A stretch of 64,000 nt of DNA from Nitzschia sp. DOCU1 (taxonomy: Eukaryota > Bacillariophyta > Bacillariophyceae > Bacillariales > Bacillariaceae): NCBI GenBank assembly GCA_951394045.1, contig OX595989.1, positions 2,728,001 to 2,792,000 on the forward strand. Direction: 5' to 3'. This document shows, in pieces, positions 34,001 to 44,589 of the stretch. The notes under the pieces are model-generated. The model searched no databases, was not told the origin of the DNA, and saw nothing but the letters and a program-made list of their open reading frames with translations. Within the stretch, counting starts at the first letter, position 1. Every line of letters starts with the position of its first letter. Position numbers and translations under genes: made by a program.

Positions 34001-36189
34001 TGGAGTCAATATTTCAGTATTGTCGACACTCTGAAGAACACGTGCGGGCATTTTGGCTTGCAACCCTCTGTCATGAAGCCATTGGCCAAGTTGGAGAGGA
34101 GCTGGAAGAGAAAACTTACGGAAAGATAACGAAGCAAGGTCTTGGTACGTTGAATGATTTTGGTGCTCTATGTTGTCCTTTTCTCTTCTAATAGCTTCAT
34201 ATTTGTTCATCTCAAGTTGAGCGCTGGGAAAGTCTACTGCGTCAGCTTCGAGTCTGCTTGCTAGTATCACTTCGGCTTTATGGTATCCAACTTGGAGCGC
34301 TACCCCTGTCTGTGCACGAGGTTGAAAAGGGCGAGGAATTTTCGCCGTTCCAATGGTTGGCTCATGACGAATTGTTAATGAGCCACTCGCACGACGAAAT
34401 TGTGTCGCTGGAGAATGCTTGTCGCATTAGCAGTCACTCTTTCAATGCATCTACGCCCGAGGCTGATCCACCGGTTCGATGGAAAGCACTGCAGACAGCA
34501 TGCTTGGCGTCGACGCTTAGTGCTGACGAGCGTTCGGAATATCTTGTTGATTTTGACGACGATGACAGACTTGGAGCGTTGCTACTTTATTTGAAGGGGC
34601 ATAATATTGGGAAGGTCCTCGTGGCGCATCGCGCTTTGTTGCTGGCCGCCAAATGGGGGAAGCAGCCCGATGACCTGGTTCTTTTGGAGGATGCTCTGGT
34701 CGCACTGAGAGCTATTGACGCGGAAGAGCTCAAGCGAATAGCGTATGCAGTTCGATTGGAGATCTGGCAAAGCCGCATTCGGCCTGTCTATAGAGCGTTA
34801 ATGTTTGGCTTCGATGATGTTCAAGAGATTTCTCCTGAGGTTGTGTCGCCTTTGTTCCACCAAGTGGAGTGGGTCAAGACTTTTAGCGAAATCACTTCCA
34901 CTGTGTTGGGTATGCTGAACGAGTTTGACTGGCACGAAGCTGAAGTTTTGAACTTGCGAGAAGAGTATCTTCACGTCACCGGAGGAGGTGGACTGGAATC
35001 CTGGCCCGCCGTGATCGAATGCCCACTTCTCAACAAACTTGTCGACAAGAATAAGAAGATGAAAGTTACCGCGTTCGAAGCCCACCAAATGCTCATGTCG
35101 GCCTTGAGAGTTACCCAAGATTTTCCAAAGCTGGCTCGGTGCATCCCGTCTTTCTACGACCTATTCACCCCCGGCGCACTTTTCAAGAAGGCGATCCCTC
35201 TGGAAGACGCCGAGGAGAACCAGCAAGCTCTTATGCAAGACGCTGTCGTTGAGTTTGCGCGCAACTACAATGGCCCCAGTATGGACTCTCTTGATTTGCG
35301 AGATATTGAAGTTCTGTCTGAATTGTTTGAATTCGAAATGGACAATATTCGAACGCTGTTCTTGCTGGCCATGTATGAATTCGGAAAGGACAGGTGGGTG
35401 GATGAGATTGTCACACGCAGCGCACCATACATTAGCGTGGCCCACTTTTGCGAGGGAGGCGTGGAGATTGTTTGCCGCCGCTTAAACTACATCCTTAATG
35501 AAAACCCGACCGACGAGATCCAGGATCTTATGGGTACCTTGGATGCTAATATGTGCGAGTGGATTAAGGAAAAGGCCGAGAATTCTGATTCACTGATCGA
35601 CGAGGGCGACATGGGAGTTCCGATCGGCAACACCCACTTGTTTGCCCTTCGGCTTTTGAGCCTGGGAGCCAGTGCCGATATCGACAAGAAGGAACGAATC
35701 AAGATTCATTCGTTGATTGTCTTGAGTGGATCAATCGTCAAGGGACTCGAGGGGCTTCACCCAGAAAGTCGAAATACAAGCCACGATATGGGAATTCCTC
35801 CAACTCCGGATCGATTCCGATATGGGTACGATGGCGATACTAGTGGGAGCCAAGGATCGTCGGAAGGGGGAAGAAGTGATGCGTCGGGGACTGCCAACCA
35901 GTCTGATAGTAGACTTTTGGGCACGAACCAAGATACCAGTTACGATGACGATAGCATCCACATGTTTGCCGACGAGTCTGGCGACCAAAGTACAGAAGTT
36001 AATCAGACGACCGATTATTCAGGTCAGATGCAGGATGATGACTCGGATGGAGACGGCTCCGGTGATATCCCAGATGATGACGGTCGTAGGGCGAAGTCTC
36101 CCATGGAGGACAGTTATGGTTATGGCGAAAATGATGGCGACGACGACGACTCCCAAATGGAGGACGACAGTCTGAAGTCTGACGAATAA
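31099..36189 (+). CDS. RAB3GAP2: Rab3 GTPase-activating protein non-catalytic (regulatory) subunit
   Basis: Two exons, 31099-34144 and 34217-36189, with a 72-bp intron, encode 1672 residues, somewhat longer than animal homologues. The N-terminal regulatory-subunit domain is recognised by LAAIADTLGRVSLVDLSTKQIVRMWKGFRE (about residues 507-536), the strand LYLVIHSRQRRVVEIWRTRHGPKV that follows, and a Gly/Arg-rich beta-propeller-like region before it. In other eukaryotes this subunit pairs with the catalytic RAB3GAP1 and acts on Rab18/Rab3 in ER, lipid-droplet and autophagy traffic. The C-terminal 120 residues are strongly acidic and low in complexity (Asp/Ser/Gly), unlike animal proteins. The start at MSSVGDSTVESSEDD is the first ATG in frame. 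The gene converges on the hemerythrin-like gene. Confidence 0.85.
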
Positions 36190-36305
36190 AGTTATCTACA
36201 GGTTGACTCGGGCTAATAGAGAACCATTCTGATATAGTGCAAACTCTGTTGTTTCAAATGCCCGCCACCTTGGAGGAATATTCATTGTCGCTCGTTGTTA
36301 TTGCC

Positions 36306-37103
36306 CTACTCCAATACTGCCTGCAGTTCTCCGTAAGTCTTCTCTGTGAGGGCTTCTTGCATCCACGCACTCCAGGTCGTCCATTGCTCTGGGGTCGCCG
36401 CTGCCCACAACGCATGATCAAATACCCGAGCTCGTGGCATACCGCCATGGTGCTTTTCCAGAATGACATTGGCGTATTTGATAAAGAATTCCCAGTCAGG
36501 CGAATCAGTGACCGTCGGAAGAATCTCATCGCACATGAATTTTTTGAGTGGTAACTTTGCCATCATCATTTTCTGAATACTGGGCATCATCACATCTTCT
36601 TCTTTCTTTAGGTGTGCCTCGTTGACTTCCATGAACTTTGGATAGGCAACCTTGAGTTCCTCCATGTCACCCTTCTCAATCGCCTTTCCGATGGCTTCCT
36701 CGAGAGCCTCTAGATCCTGGTGAAGACCATACAATCCTTCTTTTGTTACAATTTCGTCTGCTTTGGAATCAAGTACCCTGTTTTGAGCGAAAACACGAAA
36801 GATGAACGAACATAGATTTGAACAATTTTCATATCAGCGTCAACGACAAAATGTCACTGCCTGGTCATCATTCTATCAAACGACTCACTTGAAAAATCCA
36901 GTCGGACTGGCGTCGGTACCGATACCTTCTTCCATGGTCTTGTGCATGCCTTCAAATTTGGCAAGCTTTTCCCAGGCTTCCTTGGCAGCTGCCATGTCAT
37001 CCTTGTCAATGGCTTCCTGGACGTCGATCATTCCACCGCGAATGACCTCATGACCGTTGCGCATAATGGCAAAGATTTGTGGCTTGGGTTTTTCGTCCGA
37101 CAT
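36306..37103 (-). CDS. Hemerythrin/HHE-domain-like protein
   Basis: Two exons, 37103-36889 and 36777-36306 (minus), with a 111-bp intron, encode 228 residues. The protein is all alpha-helical. The His/Glu pattern suits hemerythrin-type di-iron or oxygen/ROS-sensing folds: NGHEVIRGGM, FEGMHKTMEEGI, GLHQDLEALEEAI, VNEAHLKKEEDVMMP and LEKHHGGMPRARVFDHALW. No leader is present, so it is probably cytosolic. Its function in diatoms is not established; iron storage, redox sensing or iron-dependent chemistry are possible. Confidence 0.78.
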
Positions 37104-37360
37104 GATTTTGTTTGATGCGCGATGCTGATGCTGTTGGATGGAGTAGTGTTGTCGGGGAGGATTGAGTTAATTTCAACTTTGAGTCGTCTGGAAGGTACAA
37201 AGAAAGCAGATAGAGGCCGAGGAAAGTATGCATCCGATTTCGACCACAGGCATCAAGGAAGGTTGAGTATGGGGACCTTGAGGACCCATCAAGCTAAACT
37301 GCGCATGCAATCGAAAAAATCTTTCCCCGCCGAAGCGAGAAGGCGCGATCTTCGATCCAG

Positions 37361-38068
37361 GGGCGAGGGGTAAGTTCGCTCTGGATGCATGGCATGAAAC
37401 GTACCGAAGCTCTGCTTCTCCATAGGCGTTCCTTGTGTTAATTGTTTTTATATAGAGTCTTTACGAGAACAGGGTATGGCATATATTTTAGTTCTCACTG
37501 CGACATACCTTTGGCAGTCGAAGAATCGTTTGTTTTGAAAAAAGTATAACGAAAGATTCTCTCGTTATGCTGTTATAATTTTTCGTTTTATAACGAAAGA
37601 TTGGTTATGAATTTCATCATATATAACGAAAGATCGCCAGAATTTAGGATTCCTTATTTCTTGCAGATTGTAAGACACCTTCGCCATTGGAAGTTCCCTT
37701 TCGCTCAGAAATCGCCCTACTGATTCAAAGAGAATCTAGAATCCTAAGCCCCGTTAATTCATTGGTGCAAGGTTAAAAATGGAATCTTTCGTTATAATAA
37801 AATTATAACGAAAGATTCTCTCGTTATGATTTTTATAAGAGCAAACGGAAGCTGCATAAATTAAAACGATGGAATCTTTCGTTATGAATTTTGCAAGCAA
37901 AGGATTCTTCGCCATGCGGAACGAAAGAATGCGATAAATATATATAATGCATCTTGATATTTTTATACTTAGAGGCAACTGAGGAATCAAAGCCAAACAC
38001 TGGGTTCTGCTTTCGCATCAAATTAAAAAATTCATTACATGCATGGCATAAGAACTTACCCCTCGCCC
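37361..38068. mobile_element. 708-bp foldback element (MITE-like)
   Basis: The ends are perfect 17-bp inverted repeats, GGGCGAGGGGTAAGTTC at 37361-37377 and its reverse complement at 38052-38068. They are flanked on both sides by CAG (37358-37360 and 38069-38071), a possible 3-bp target-site duplication. Just inside each end lies ATGCATGGCAT (37385-37395 and 38039-38049). The interior is AT-rich, has no coding potential, and carries many copies of ATAACGAAAGAT in both orientations. GGG-starting termini with 3-bp duplications recall PIF/Harbinger-type elements, though their usual target is TWA, so the superfamily is uncertain. A non-autonomous DNA transposon is the best reading. Confidence 0.65.
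37546..37885. repeat. ATAACGAAAGAT(TC) repeat cluster with hairpins
   Basis: Two identical 23-bp near-palindromes (ATAACGAAAGATTCTCTCGTTAT) lie at 37546-37568 and 37805-37827. Further copies of the core are at 37590-37600 and 37623-37634 (same orientation) and 37784-37795 and 37873-37885 (inverted). They sit inside the 708-bp foldback element. Confidence 0.75.
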
Positions 38069-38460
38069 CAGCGAGCATGGCGGATTGTTCGGCACGGCGG
38101 AAAGCGCGAGTGAGAGACAGTGTTGTCGCGCCAGCGCTCCGTTTGCTGATGTCACTCACCAGTCGTGGTAGAATGGGTATAGTACGATAGCATAGTTGAT
38201 CATCGCACCGACTTCAAATAGCAAGTACACCATCTATGACGCCACAGAGGCCCCAGTTCTGTGATATAGTATCGTACCGGTATCGTAGCACCACGTAGAA
38301 GAGCTCTTTACTAAAGTAGCTAGAGCACAGCAGGTCAAATGTTACTAGCGATCGACTTGACTTTGTTAGCCCAGTTAATAGTTGCAGCTGCCAAAATGAA
38401 AACTTTGGATTACAATAGTAGTTATTACGACGATTGACATTCCCAATACTGCTACTTCTC
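38069..38460. other. Intergenic region
   Basis: 3' flank of RPN7 up to the foldback element. No gene is seen. Confidence 0.45.
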
Positions 38461-39862
38461 TTACAGGTCTACAACTCGTGCTAACTTCTGAATACGGTTC
38501 AAAAGCACATCACCTTTCTGAATCATTTCTCGATACTGAGCATTCTTGAGATCGGGGCGATTAGTTACCACCACTCCCCCGTACTTGTCAATCTTGGCAC
38601 TCAATCGACCCGCAGCAATAAACTGACTGGCATGGTGATCAATAAAGTCCGTTGATACTCCAAAGGCGTCGGCCATGGCTTGGAGCGTGACCGACTGGTA
38701 CGAATCCAAAAACTGCTTATATGCCAAAATGTGGAGTTCTCGCATCCAATAGTCCAAATGCGGGTACAAGTATCGATCCGCCTTGATGACGGGCTCTACT
38801 TCTACCATGGCATGCAAATAAGCCTTGTAGTCGCAGTCATAGAGAGATTTGATCAAGTTCATCTGAAACATTGAACGGGGGAGAAACGAGTTTGAGTGGG
38901 CTCACATTCCAGCAAATTGTGTTCCCCCACTGTGCAATACATTTACTTACCACTTGAGGAATATCTGTCACCACAGAAAGCACTTCGGGACCATCCAATA
39001 GCTTGGTTTTGATTTCCGGTCGAGGAAGACTCAAGAGATTGGACAAGATGGCATAGACAATAAACTCTGGATAGGTGCAGATTTCATTGCACGAAAACGT
39101 GGCAATGCAGTCAATCAACAAGGCCGCGGCGCCCTTGATATCCCTTTCCAGCAAACGTGCGAGTCCTCGATATACCTTCAATCGATTGCGACGATCCCAG
39201 TCACCACCGCCGCCTTCTGTGGCAAGTTTTTGGGCCTGTAGGAAAGTAGCGTGTGAGTCTTTGAGCCGCACATTATACATTTCTAGTCCTAGTCTCATCA
39301 TATCCAAACTTACACTCTCGATAAATTCGGCACTCTTCTTTTGATCTCCATGAAACGACGCTACTCGTGAGGATTCCATCATGGCATCAATCTTTTTCCC
39401 GCTCGATACTTTTGGTAAATCCAACAATTTTTGATACGCCTTTAGAGCTTCCTCCTTGTTCAAGGCCTTTGCGGCAAATCGTGCAATGTTGACCCGAGCA
39501 TCCATCACTTCCATGTCACCTGCATTCTCCTTGGCATCTTCTACTTTGGCCTCCAATTCTTCCATGTGTTTGGCATGTTTGTCGTGCATTTCCTGCAGTG
39601 CAGCGTCGGAGAGTCCACCGCTCTTGCCCAAACTCACTTGCAAGTGCTTGTACAAACTTGGATTCTCCAATTCAGTAGCAATCTTGGTAAAGACGGCATC
39701 CGCATCGACTCCTGGCGCTTGCACCATCAATCGATGAATGGCTTGCGCCAAGGTCATGTCCGGGTACGGCGAGGCACTGTCTTCTGAAGCCGAGGGTTGT
39801 CCCAGCTTTTTCTTCTTGGGAACTACGGGTTCCGGAACATCGGGAGTCTTTTCTTCTTCCAT
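38461..39862 (-). CDS. RPN7: 26S proteasome regulatory particle subunit RPN7/PSMD6
   Basis: A structural lid subunit of the 19S regulatory particle. Two exons, 39862-38951 and 38862-38461 (minus), are split by an 88-bp intron (donor GTAAGT) and encode 437 residues. The N-terminal half is helical repeat (MTLAQAIHRLMVQAPGVD, ALNKEEALKAYQKLLDLPKVS, FHGDQKKSAEFIESVSLDMMRLGLE, NRLKVYRGLARLLERDIKGAA). The second exon carries the end of the PCI domain with its winged helix (LQAMADAFGVSTDFIDHHASQFIAAGRLSAKIDKYGGVV). An N-terminal Lys/Pro-rich extension of about 35 residues is longer than in animals. A copia LTR begins 171 bp upstream of the start codon, inside what was presumably the shared promoter with SPT16. 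Confidence 0.93.
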
Positions 39863-40026
39863 GGTACAATTGCTGTAATTTGAATACGAATAGAGAGTCT
39901 GTAGTGGCTGGTGACTAGGGAATGCGGTTGAATGACTACAACATCAAAGGATGATCATTGTCGCAACAAAACGAAACACCATGGTCGAGATGCCATCAAA
40001 CGAATCCAAGCGGTCGATTCGAAGTC

Positions 40027-40032
40027 GACGGA
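40027..40032. repeat. Target-site duplication, left copy
   Basis: GACGGA directly abuts the left LTR and is repeated at 46318-46323 next to the right LTR. The two copies are identical, as expected for a single integration event. Confidence 0.85.
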
Positions 40033-40344
40033 TGTTGAAATCTACGATGACCGGTACTGGCTAATCGTAAAAAGAGCTCAAATAACTTGTGGTTGTGTTG
40101 CAGTGTGTTGATTCTGAAACTTATGAGCACTAACAGTGCGTAAACTAAATGTATGCTGTCGAGATAGACAGCTGATGTACTCTGATTTGTATCGTACTTA
40201 GTGCCATCTCCATGCCTTCTCCTCGTTGGAGTCAGCACGTGGCTGTTCGGGAGTGAACGTTGCACTTCCCTATACGATTGCGTCATCACGCTGATGACGT
40301 CGTGAAGAGCGATCCTTGACCACCAGATTTACCGTATTTGAACA
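40033..40344 (-). repeat. 3' LTR of the copia element
   Basis: 312 bp, TG...CA ends in element orientation, and identical by eye to the other LTR at 46006-46317. Contains an imperfect inverted repeat with 8-bp perfect arms CGTCATCA (40281-40288) and TGATGACG (40292-40299), which includes a TGACGTC CRE-like core on the plus strand. Confidence 0.92.
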
Positions 40345-40353
40345 CTCCCTCTC
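40345..40353 (-). other. Polypurine tract
   Basis: In element orientation GAGAGGGAG lies immediately before the TG of the 3' LTR, the expected place and composition of the plus-strand primer site. Confidence 0.75.
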
Positions 40354-40374
40354 AAGGATTGACTCGAGCGAGTG

Positions 40375-43300
40375 TTACCATCCCATGATGACCTGTCTGT
40401 GTTTGACGAAGAGATCCTCGCTTAATGCTTTGGTCAGGATATCGGCAGGTTGATCTTCGGATCGGATATGATGTATCTCGATGTCGCCTCTCTCCACATA
40501 GTCGTAGAAGTGAAATAGACGATTGTTGATATGCTTTGTTCTTGGTCTTGCTTTGGGAGTACGGGCGATCTCAATGGCGCCCATGTTGTCTTCGTAGACG
40601 TTGCAAGTGATGTGTGCCTTGTCGAAGTGCACATTGAATCCGAGTCCTTGCATCTCCCTCAGAAGCTCAATGATCGGTATAGCCTCTCGCAAAGCGTACG
40701 AGAGTCCTGTGATCTCCGATTCGCAGCTAGACAGAGCGATCTCTTGCTGTAGCTGTGATTTCCATGTGACTGGCACTCCTGCGTAGCAGATGATGTAGCC
40801 GTGTCTGGAGCGAGCAGTGTCCTTGTCGAATCCTGCCAGTTCCTTGTCCCAGTTCCCCGCGAAGTCGGCGTCGACGAATACCTCCAATCCCTTCGAAGGA
40901 TCTGCCTTGAAGATTATTCCTTTGTCTCGTGTGCCGAGCAGGTAACGTGTGATCCAGCGTATTGCATCGCCGTGTTCTTTCTTTGGGTCGATGGAGAACC
41001 GTGCACACTGGTGCACTGCGTATGCGATGTCTGGCCTTGATCCGCGCTCGACGTAGTTGAGCTTGCCGATGACACTCCTGTAGTGGAACGAGTCGTCGTG
41101 TGGTGTGGAGCTCAGGTGACGTGACAGTAGCCTGCTGGACGCCATGGGGATGTCCTTGGTTCGTACATTGTCATACTGCATGCGTAGGTCCGATATCACC
41201 TGTTCGATTAGCTTGGGTTGCGTCAGGTGTATCGTTCCGTCTTCTTTCCGATCGATGTTGACTCCGAGAAAGTCCGTGAGATCTCCCTCAATGGTAATGT
41301 TGAGGTTTGCGTCTCTCATTTCCTGTATCGTTCGCTCGATCTCTGCCTGGTCAGGACCGGCTAAGATTGAGTCGTCGGTGTAGAGGACGTAGATCATGTT
41401 GCCCTTGTAGAATACACACTCGTCGTGCTTGGACACCACGAAATGGCACTTGTCGATGAGCCGTTTCCTCAGATATTGATACCATATACGAGAGGCGCTT
41501 TTTCCCCCATAGAGGTTGCGGTTGACTCGTAGACAATACTTGCTTGGGTCGTCAACGCCGTCGAGGGTGAATCCCTTTGGTAGCTTCATGTAGAGGTCCC
41601 TGTCTGCTGGCGCGTGTGGGTACGCGAGCACGTAGTCGAGTTGGACCGTTCGCCAATTGAAGAGTAGAACCAGCGCCAGCAGTAGCCTTATCGAGGGCCA
41701 TCCGGCAACCGGAGCATACGTCTGATCGTAGTGCTCGCCGTGTCGCATTCGAGAACCGTCGATATTGCATCGTGCCTTGTATTTCTTGATTGCGCCCGTC
41801 CTTATGTCGCGCTTGCGGCGCAGTTGCCACACTGCAGGTAGCACGGTAGTCCCCGTTGGTATGTCGGTGAGTAACATGATGGTGTAGACTCCCATGTCGA
41901 CCTGTTGCTTGATCTCCAGTTCCATTGCTTCGCCGAACTGTTCCCAGTCGCTCTCCCTCTGAGCCTCGTGAAGATACAGAGTGTCGGGGTCTGCATTGGC
42001 TTTGTAGGCATAGAGTGGGTTCAGGTCCTCGTTGATGGACCTGCCGTCGCTTGGGAACATCGCCTGGAAGGAGAACACTTCGCCAGGAACATCACTTTGC
42101 GTAGTGAGTTCCGCTGTCATTGCTTCTATCAGTCGTTGCGCAGGTTGCACGCGTCTCTGCGATCGCCTGGTGGCCGTACCAGATTCTGATTGCATTCGTG
42201 GAGACTGGTGTTGTTGTGTAGATGGCTGTTGTTTGCCATTCCCGGGTGTGTTCCCTTCTGTAACGGTGGGAGAACCGCTGTCCCTGTCTGTCTTCGGGGA
42301 CATGTCGACTGTGCGTGGTTCAGGTGGTGCCACGTAGGCTCCCTCTGGAACTTGGGTGCCCTCTCTTGTCTGAGAGTTTTGTGTAGTGACCTGTTTTCTT
42401 TTCGAAGCTGTGGTTGTCGCATTGCCCTGCTTGGGTGCTGTCACATTCGCTTGTGACTGCTGAACAAACCCCGCCTTGATTTGCCATAGCGATTGTTGTG
42501 TGCTAGCACTCTCCACCGACTGGTAGAGTTGTGCTATGGTGTCAAACATTGTGTCCATCTTGATGTGGAACTGTGGAGACACAAGTCCCGTCTTGATGTC
42601 CAGCACCAGCGCAATAGAACGAGAGTGGTGTGGTGATCGTCCCAGGTACACCCCAACCCTCGCTCTACTGACCCACTTGTGGAGCGGTTTGTTCTGTTGC
42701 AAGTTCCTGTCCAACACGTACACTGGACAACCGAAGTGTTGCCAGCGCTTGGCGTTGGTGGAGACCTTCGTACTGTAGAAGAGCTCCGCTGGGGAGCGGT
42801 AGTCAGGTTTGTCGGCCAGATTGGGTGTCGCGTTGTTTGCATCGTTCGCAATTCGGAGGGCGTATGGCCAGAGGTTCGCCGAGATCTCCTGTGGCCATTG
42901 TCGTTTTGCGTAGGTCAGTTGTGTGCGCGTCAGCTCTTGTAGTCGTCTGATTCGAGCTTCCGCCTGTCCGTTCTGGTGATGCGCGTTGACTCCCGCGAAT
43001 GAGAGACCTTGCTCGCATTTGTGGCAGTCAAGCACCCATTTGTTGGCCTTGAAAATTCCATTGTCGGCATGATAATGTTGGACTCTGAAACCGTTTTGCT
43101 GGCACAGACGTTCGAATGCATGCTTGCCCTCGATCGTCTCGTCAGCACTAGCGGTCTTCTGCAGGTAGACGTAGCCGAACGATGAGTAGCTGTCCACGTA
43201 GACAGTTGCATACACGTATCGCTTCGTCGTCAAGATACCTGTCATCTGCGCGATGAACCCCGGTGTTGGGGACTTCATTTGGTCGACCGAGACCACTTCA

Positions 43301-44523
43301 CCCGGTTTTGTTGGTAAGTAAGCTTCGTCCTTGTTGATTGGTGCCTTCTGCCTCCACTGACGCTTTGTTGCTTTACCGAACATGCAGGCTGCACATACGG
43401 GAACGCGACATTTGGCCAGTCGCCTTGGGATGATGGAGTATCGCGCCATGATCTGTAGTTTCCGAAAGGATACATGGGCGAAGCGCAGATGGTAAGTCAG
43501 TAATTCGGTCTCGAGCTTCCTTTCCTCTCTCTCAACCTCTGTTTCATCCACTATCCTCGCAGGATTGGCAGGTGGAGCAGGCGTTGGTCCGAGTAAGTTT
43601 TCTGTGTCGTCGCGTATGTTGTTGTTAACGTCGTCGCTAACATTATCGTTGCCTATATTCGAGAAATCCGCAGGATCGTCATCTTCATCGTCGGAGATAA
43701 CCTGTGCATCGAATGCCAGGACGTCGTCGCCGTCATCGTCGAATCCTGCCTCCGCACAAAACGCCGCAAACTTGGAGTATCCGGGGGCGGTCCGACACGT
43801 CGCCACGTTGGTGACCGGATCGAGTGGGATCGTTTTGGTGAAGTCTTTGGAGCTGAGGATGACGCGGTCGTGTGTGGTTGTCGATTGGGCTGGGCCGCGA
43901 TGTTGTCTTTTCATTTGTTGGGCCCAATGTTGTGGGCTGAAGAGGCGTATTCCGCATCCAGGTACGTAGTAGGAATCGTGCAGAGTGAAGTCGTGCACGT
44001 CGCCGCCGTCGGCTTCTAACCTTACTTTTGCTGTTCCTGTTGACACATTCGTGGCCTTGGCTCCCATGAACCCGTTCACGATCCGATTTGTTGGCTGTAG
44101 TTCACCGGGGAAGTCCTCGATGAACCCCGATAGGTAAGCCGTCGCGCGATTGTCGATCCCAAGGGTTGTCGAGTCTGTATCGATCACTGCTAACCGTTCT
44201 CCTTTGTTCGTCATCGTCTCCATTGCCAATAGGACTTGCCAGACTTGTAGTGTTCGCGGCGCTGCAAAGTTGATGCTGCCGCAGACGTGACATTGTAGCG
44301 GCATGTCGTTGCGTCGGTACTTGCTGGCGATGTCCCGTCGTCGCCTCACTTCCTTGTTTTGTTGACTGTGCTTCATTCGCAGCCTAAAACTAGTCCAAAT
44401 CGCGATTTTCCAGGCTCGTAGATATGCTAAATAGCGAGTTAACTTAGCCCGAAAGCGTTGCTTCTTAGGATAGTAGTAGTAGCAGCTGTCGGCATAGACC
44501 GTCACCCATATGTAGATTATCAA
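40375..44523 (-). CDS. pol: Copia Pol polyprotein (PR-IN-RT-RH)
   Basis: An open frame of 1382 codons. The listed start is only where the frame is conventionally opened (a TTG); no stop separates it from the gag UGA at 44592-44590, so Pol is probably made as Gag-Pol by readthrough. The first 30 residues are strongly hydrophobic (IIYIWVTVYA, then CYYYYP). Protease lies near residue 122 with IDNRAT in place of the usual D-S/T-G. A zinc-binding pre-integrase block (YHLRFAHVS...CRVPVCAAC) is followed by integrase with Asp in SVDQMK (about 413), Asp in HADNG (about 487) and Glu in GQAEARI (about 517). Reverse transcriptase has YTDD (about 1047) instead of YVDD. RNase H contains FVDADFAG (about 1216) and SSCESEI. 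Confidence 0.93.
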   Translation of the reverse strand: MIIYIWVTVYADSCYYYYPKKQRFRAKLTRYLAYLRAWKIAIWTSFRLRMKHSQQNKEVRRRRDIASKYRRNDMPLQCHVCGSINFAAPRTLQVWQVLLAMETMTNKGERLAVIDTDSTTLGIDNRATAYLSGFIEDFPGELQPTNRIVNGFMGAKATNVSTGTAKVRLEADGGDVHDFTLHDSYYVPGCGIRLFSPQHWAQQMKRQHRGPAQSTTTHDRVILSSKDFTKTIPLDPVTNVATCRTAPGYSKFAAFCAEAGFDDDGDDVLAFDAQVISDDEDDDPADFSNIGNDNVSDDVNNNIRDDTENLLGPTPAPPANPARIVDETEVEREERKLETELLTYHLRFAHVSFRKLQIMARYSIIPRRLAKCRVPVCAACMFGKATKRQWRQKAPINKDEAYLPTKPGEVVSVDQMKSPTPGFIAQMTGILTTKRYVYATVYVDSYSSFGYVYLQKTASADETIEGKHAFERLCQQNGFRVQHYHADNGIFKANKWVLDCHKCEQGLSFAGVNAHHQNGQAEARIRRLQELTRTQLTYAKRQWPQEISANLWPYALRIANDANNATPNLADKPDYRSPAELFYSTKVSTNAKRWQHFGCPVYVLDRNLQQNKPLHKWVSRARVGVYLGRSPHHSRSIALVLDIKTGLVSPQFHIKMDTMFDTIAQLYQSVESASTQQSLWQIKAGFVQQSQANVTAPKQGNATTTASKRKQVTTQNSQTREGTQVPEGAYVAPPEPRTVDMSPKTDRDSGSPTVTEGNTPGNGKQQPSTQQHQSPRMQSESGTATRRSQRRVQPAQRLIEAMTAELTTQSDVPGEVFSFQAMFPSDGRSINEDLNPLYAYKANADPDTLYLHEAQRESDWEQFGEAMELEIKQQVDMGVYTIMLLTDIPTGTTVLPAVWQLRRKRDIRTGAIKKYKARCNIDGSRMRHGEHYDQTYAPVAGWPSIRLLLALVLLFNWRTVQLDYVLAYPHAPADRDLYMKLPKGFTLDGVDDPSKYCLRVNRNLYGGKSASRIWYQYLRKRLIDKCHFVVSKHDECVFYKGNMIYVLYTDDSILAGPDQAEIERTIQEMRDANLNITIEGDLTDFLGVNIDRKEDGTIHLTQPKLIEQVISDLRMQYDNVRTKDIPMASSRLLSRHLSSTPHDDSFHYRSVIGKLNYVERGSRPDIAYAVHQCARFSIDPKKEHGDAIRWITRYLLGTRDKGIIFKADPSKGLEVFVDADFAGNWDKELAGFDKDTARSRHGYIICYAGVPVTWKSQLQQEIALSSCESEITGLSYALREAIPIIELLREMQGLGFNVHFDKAHITCNVYEDNMGAIEIARTPKARPRTKHINNRLFHFYDYVERGDIEIHHIRSEDQPADILTKALSEDLFVKHRQVIMGW

Positions 44524-44589
44524 GTACGCCAGGCCAATGTATGTCCATACGGCCAGGGTATCTTGTAACCTCGTCGGCAGATTGAGGAA

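Noticed and set aside
40434..43475. Many plus- and minus-strand frames inside the copia pol
   Set aside because: All are shadows of Pol in other frames.
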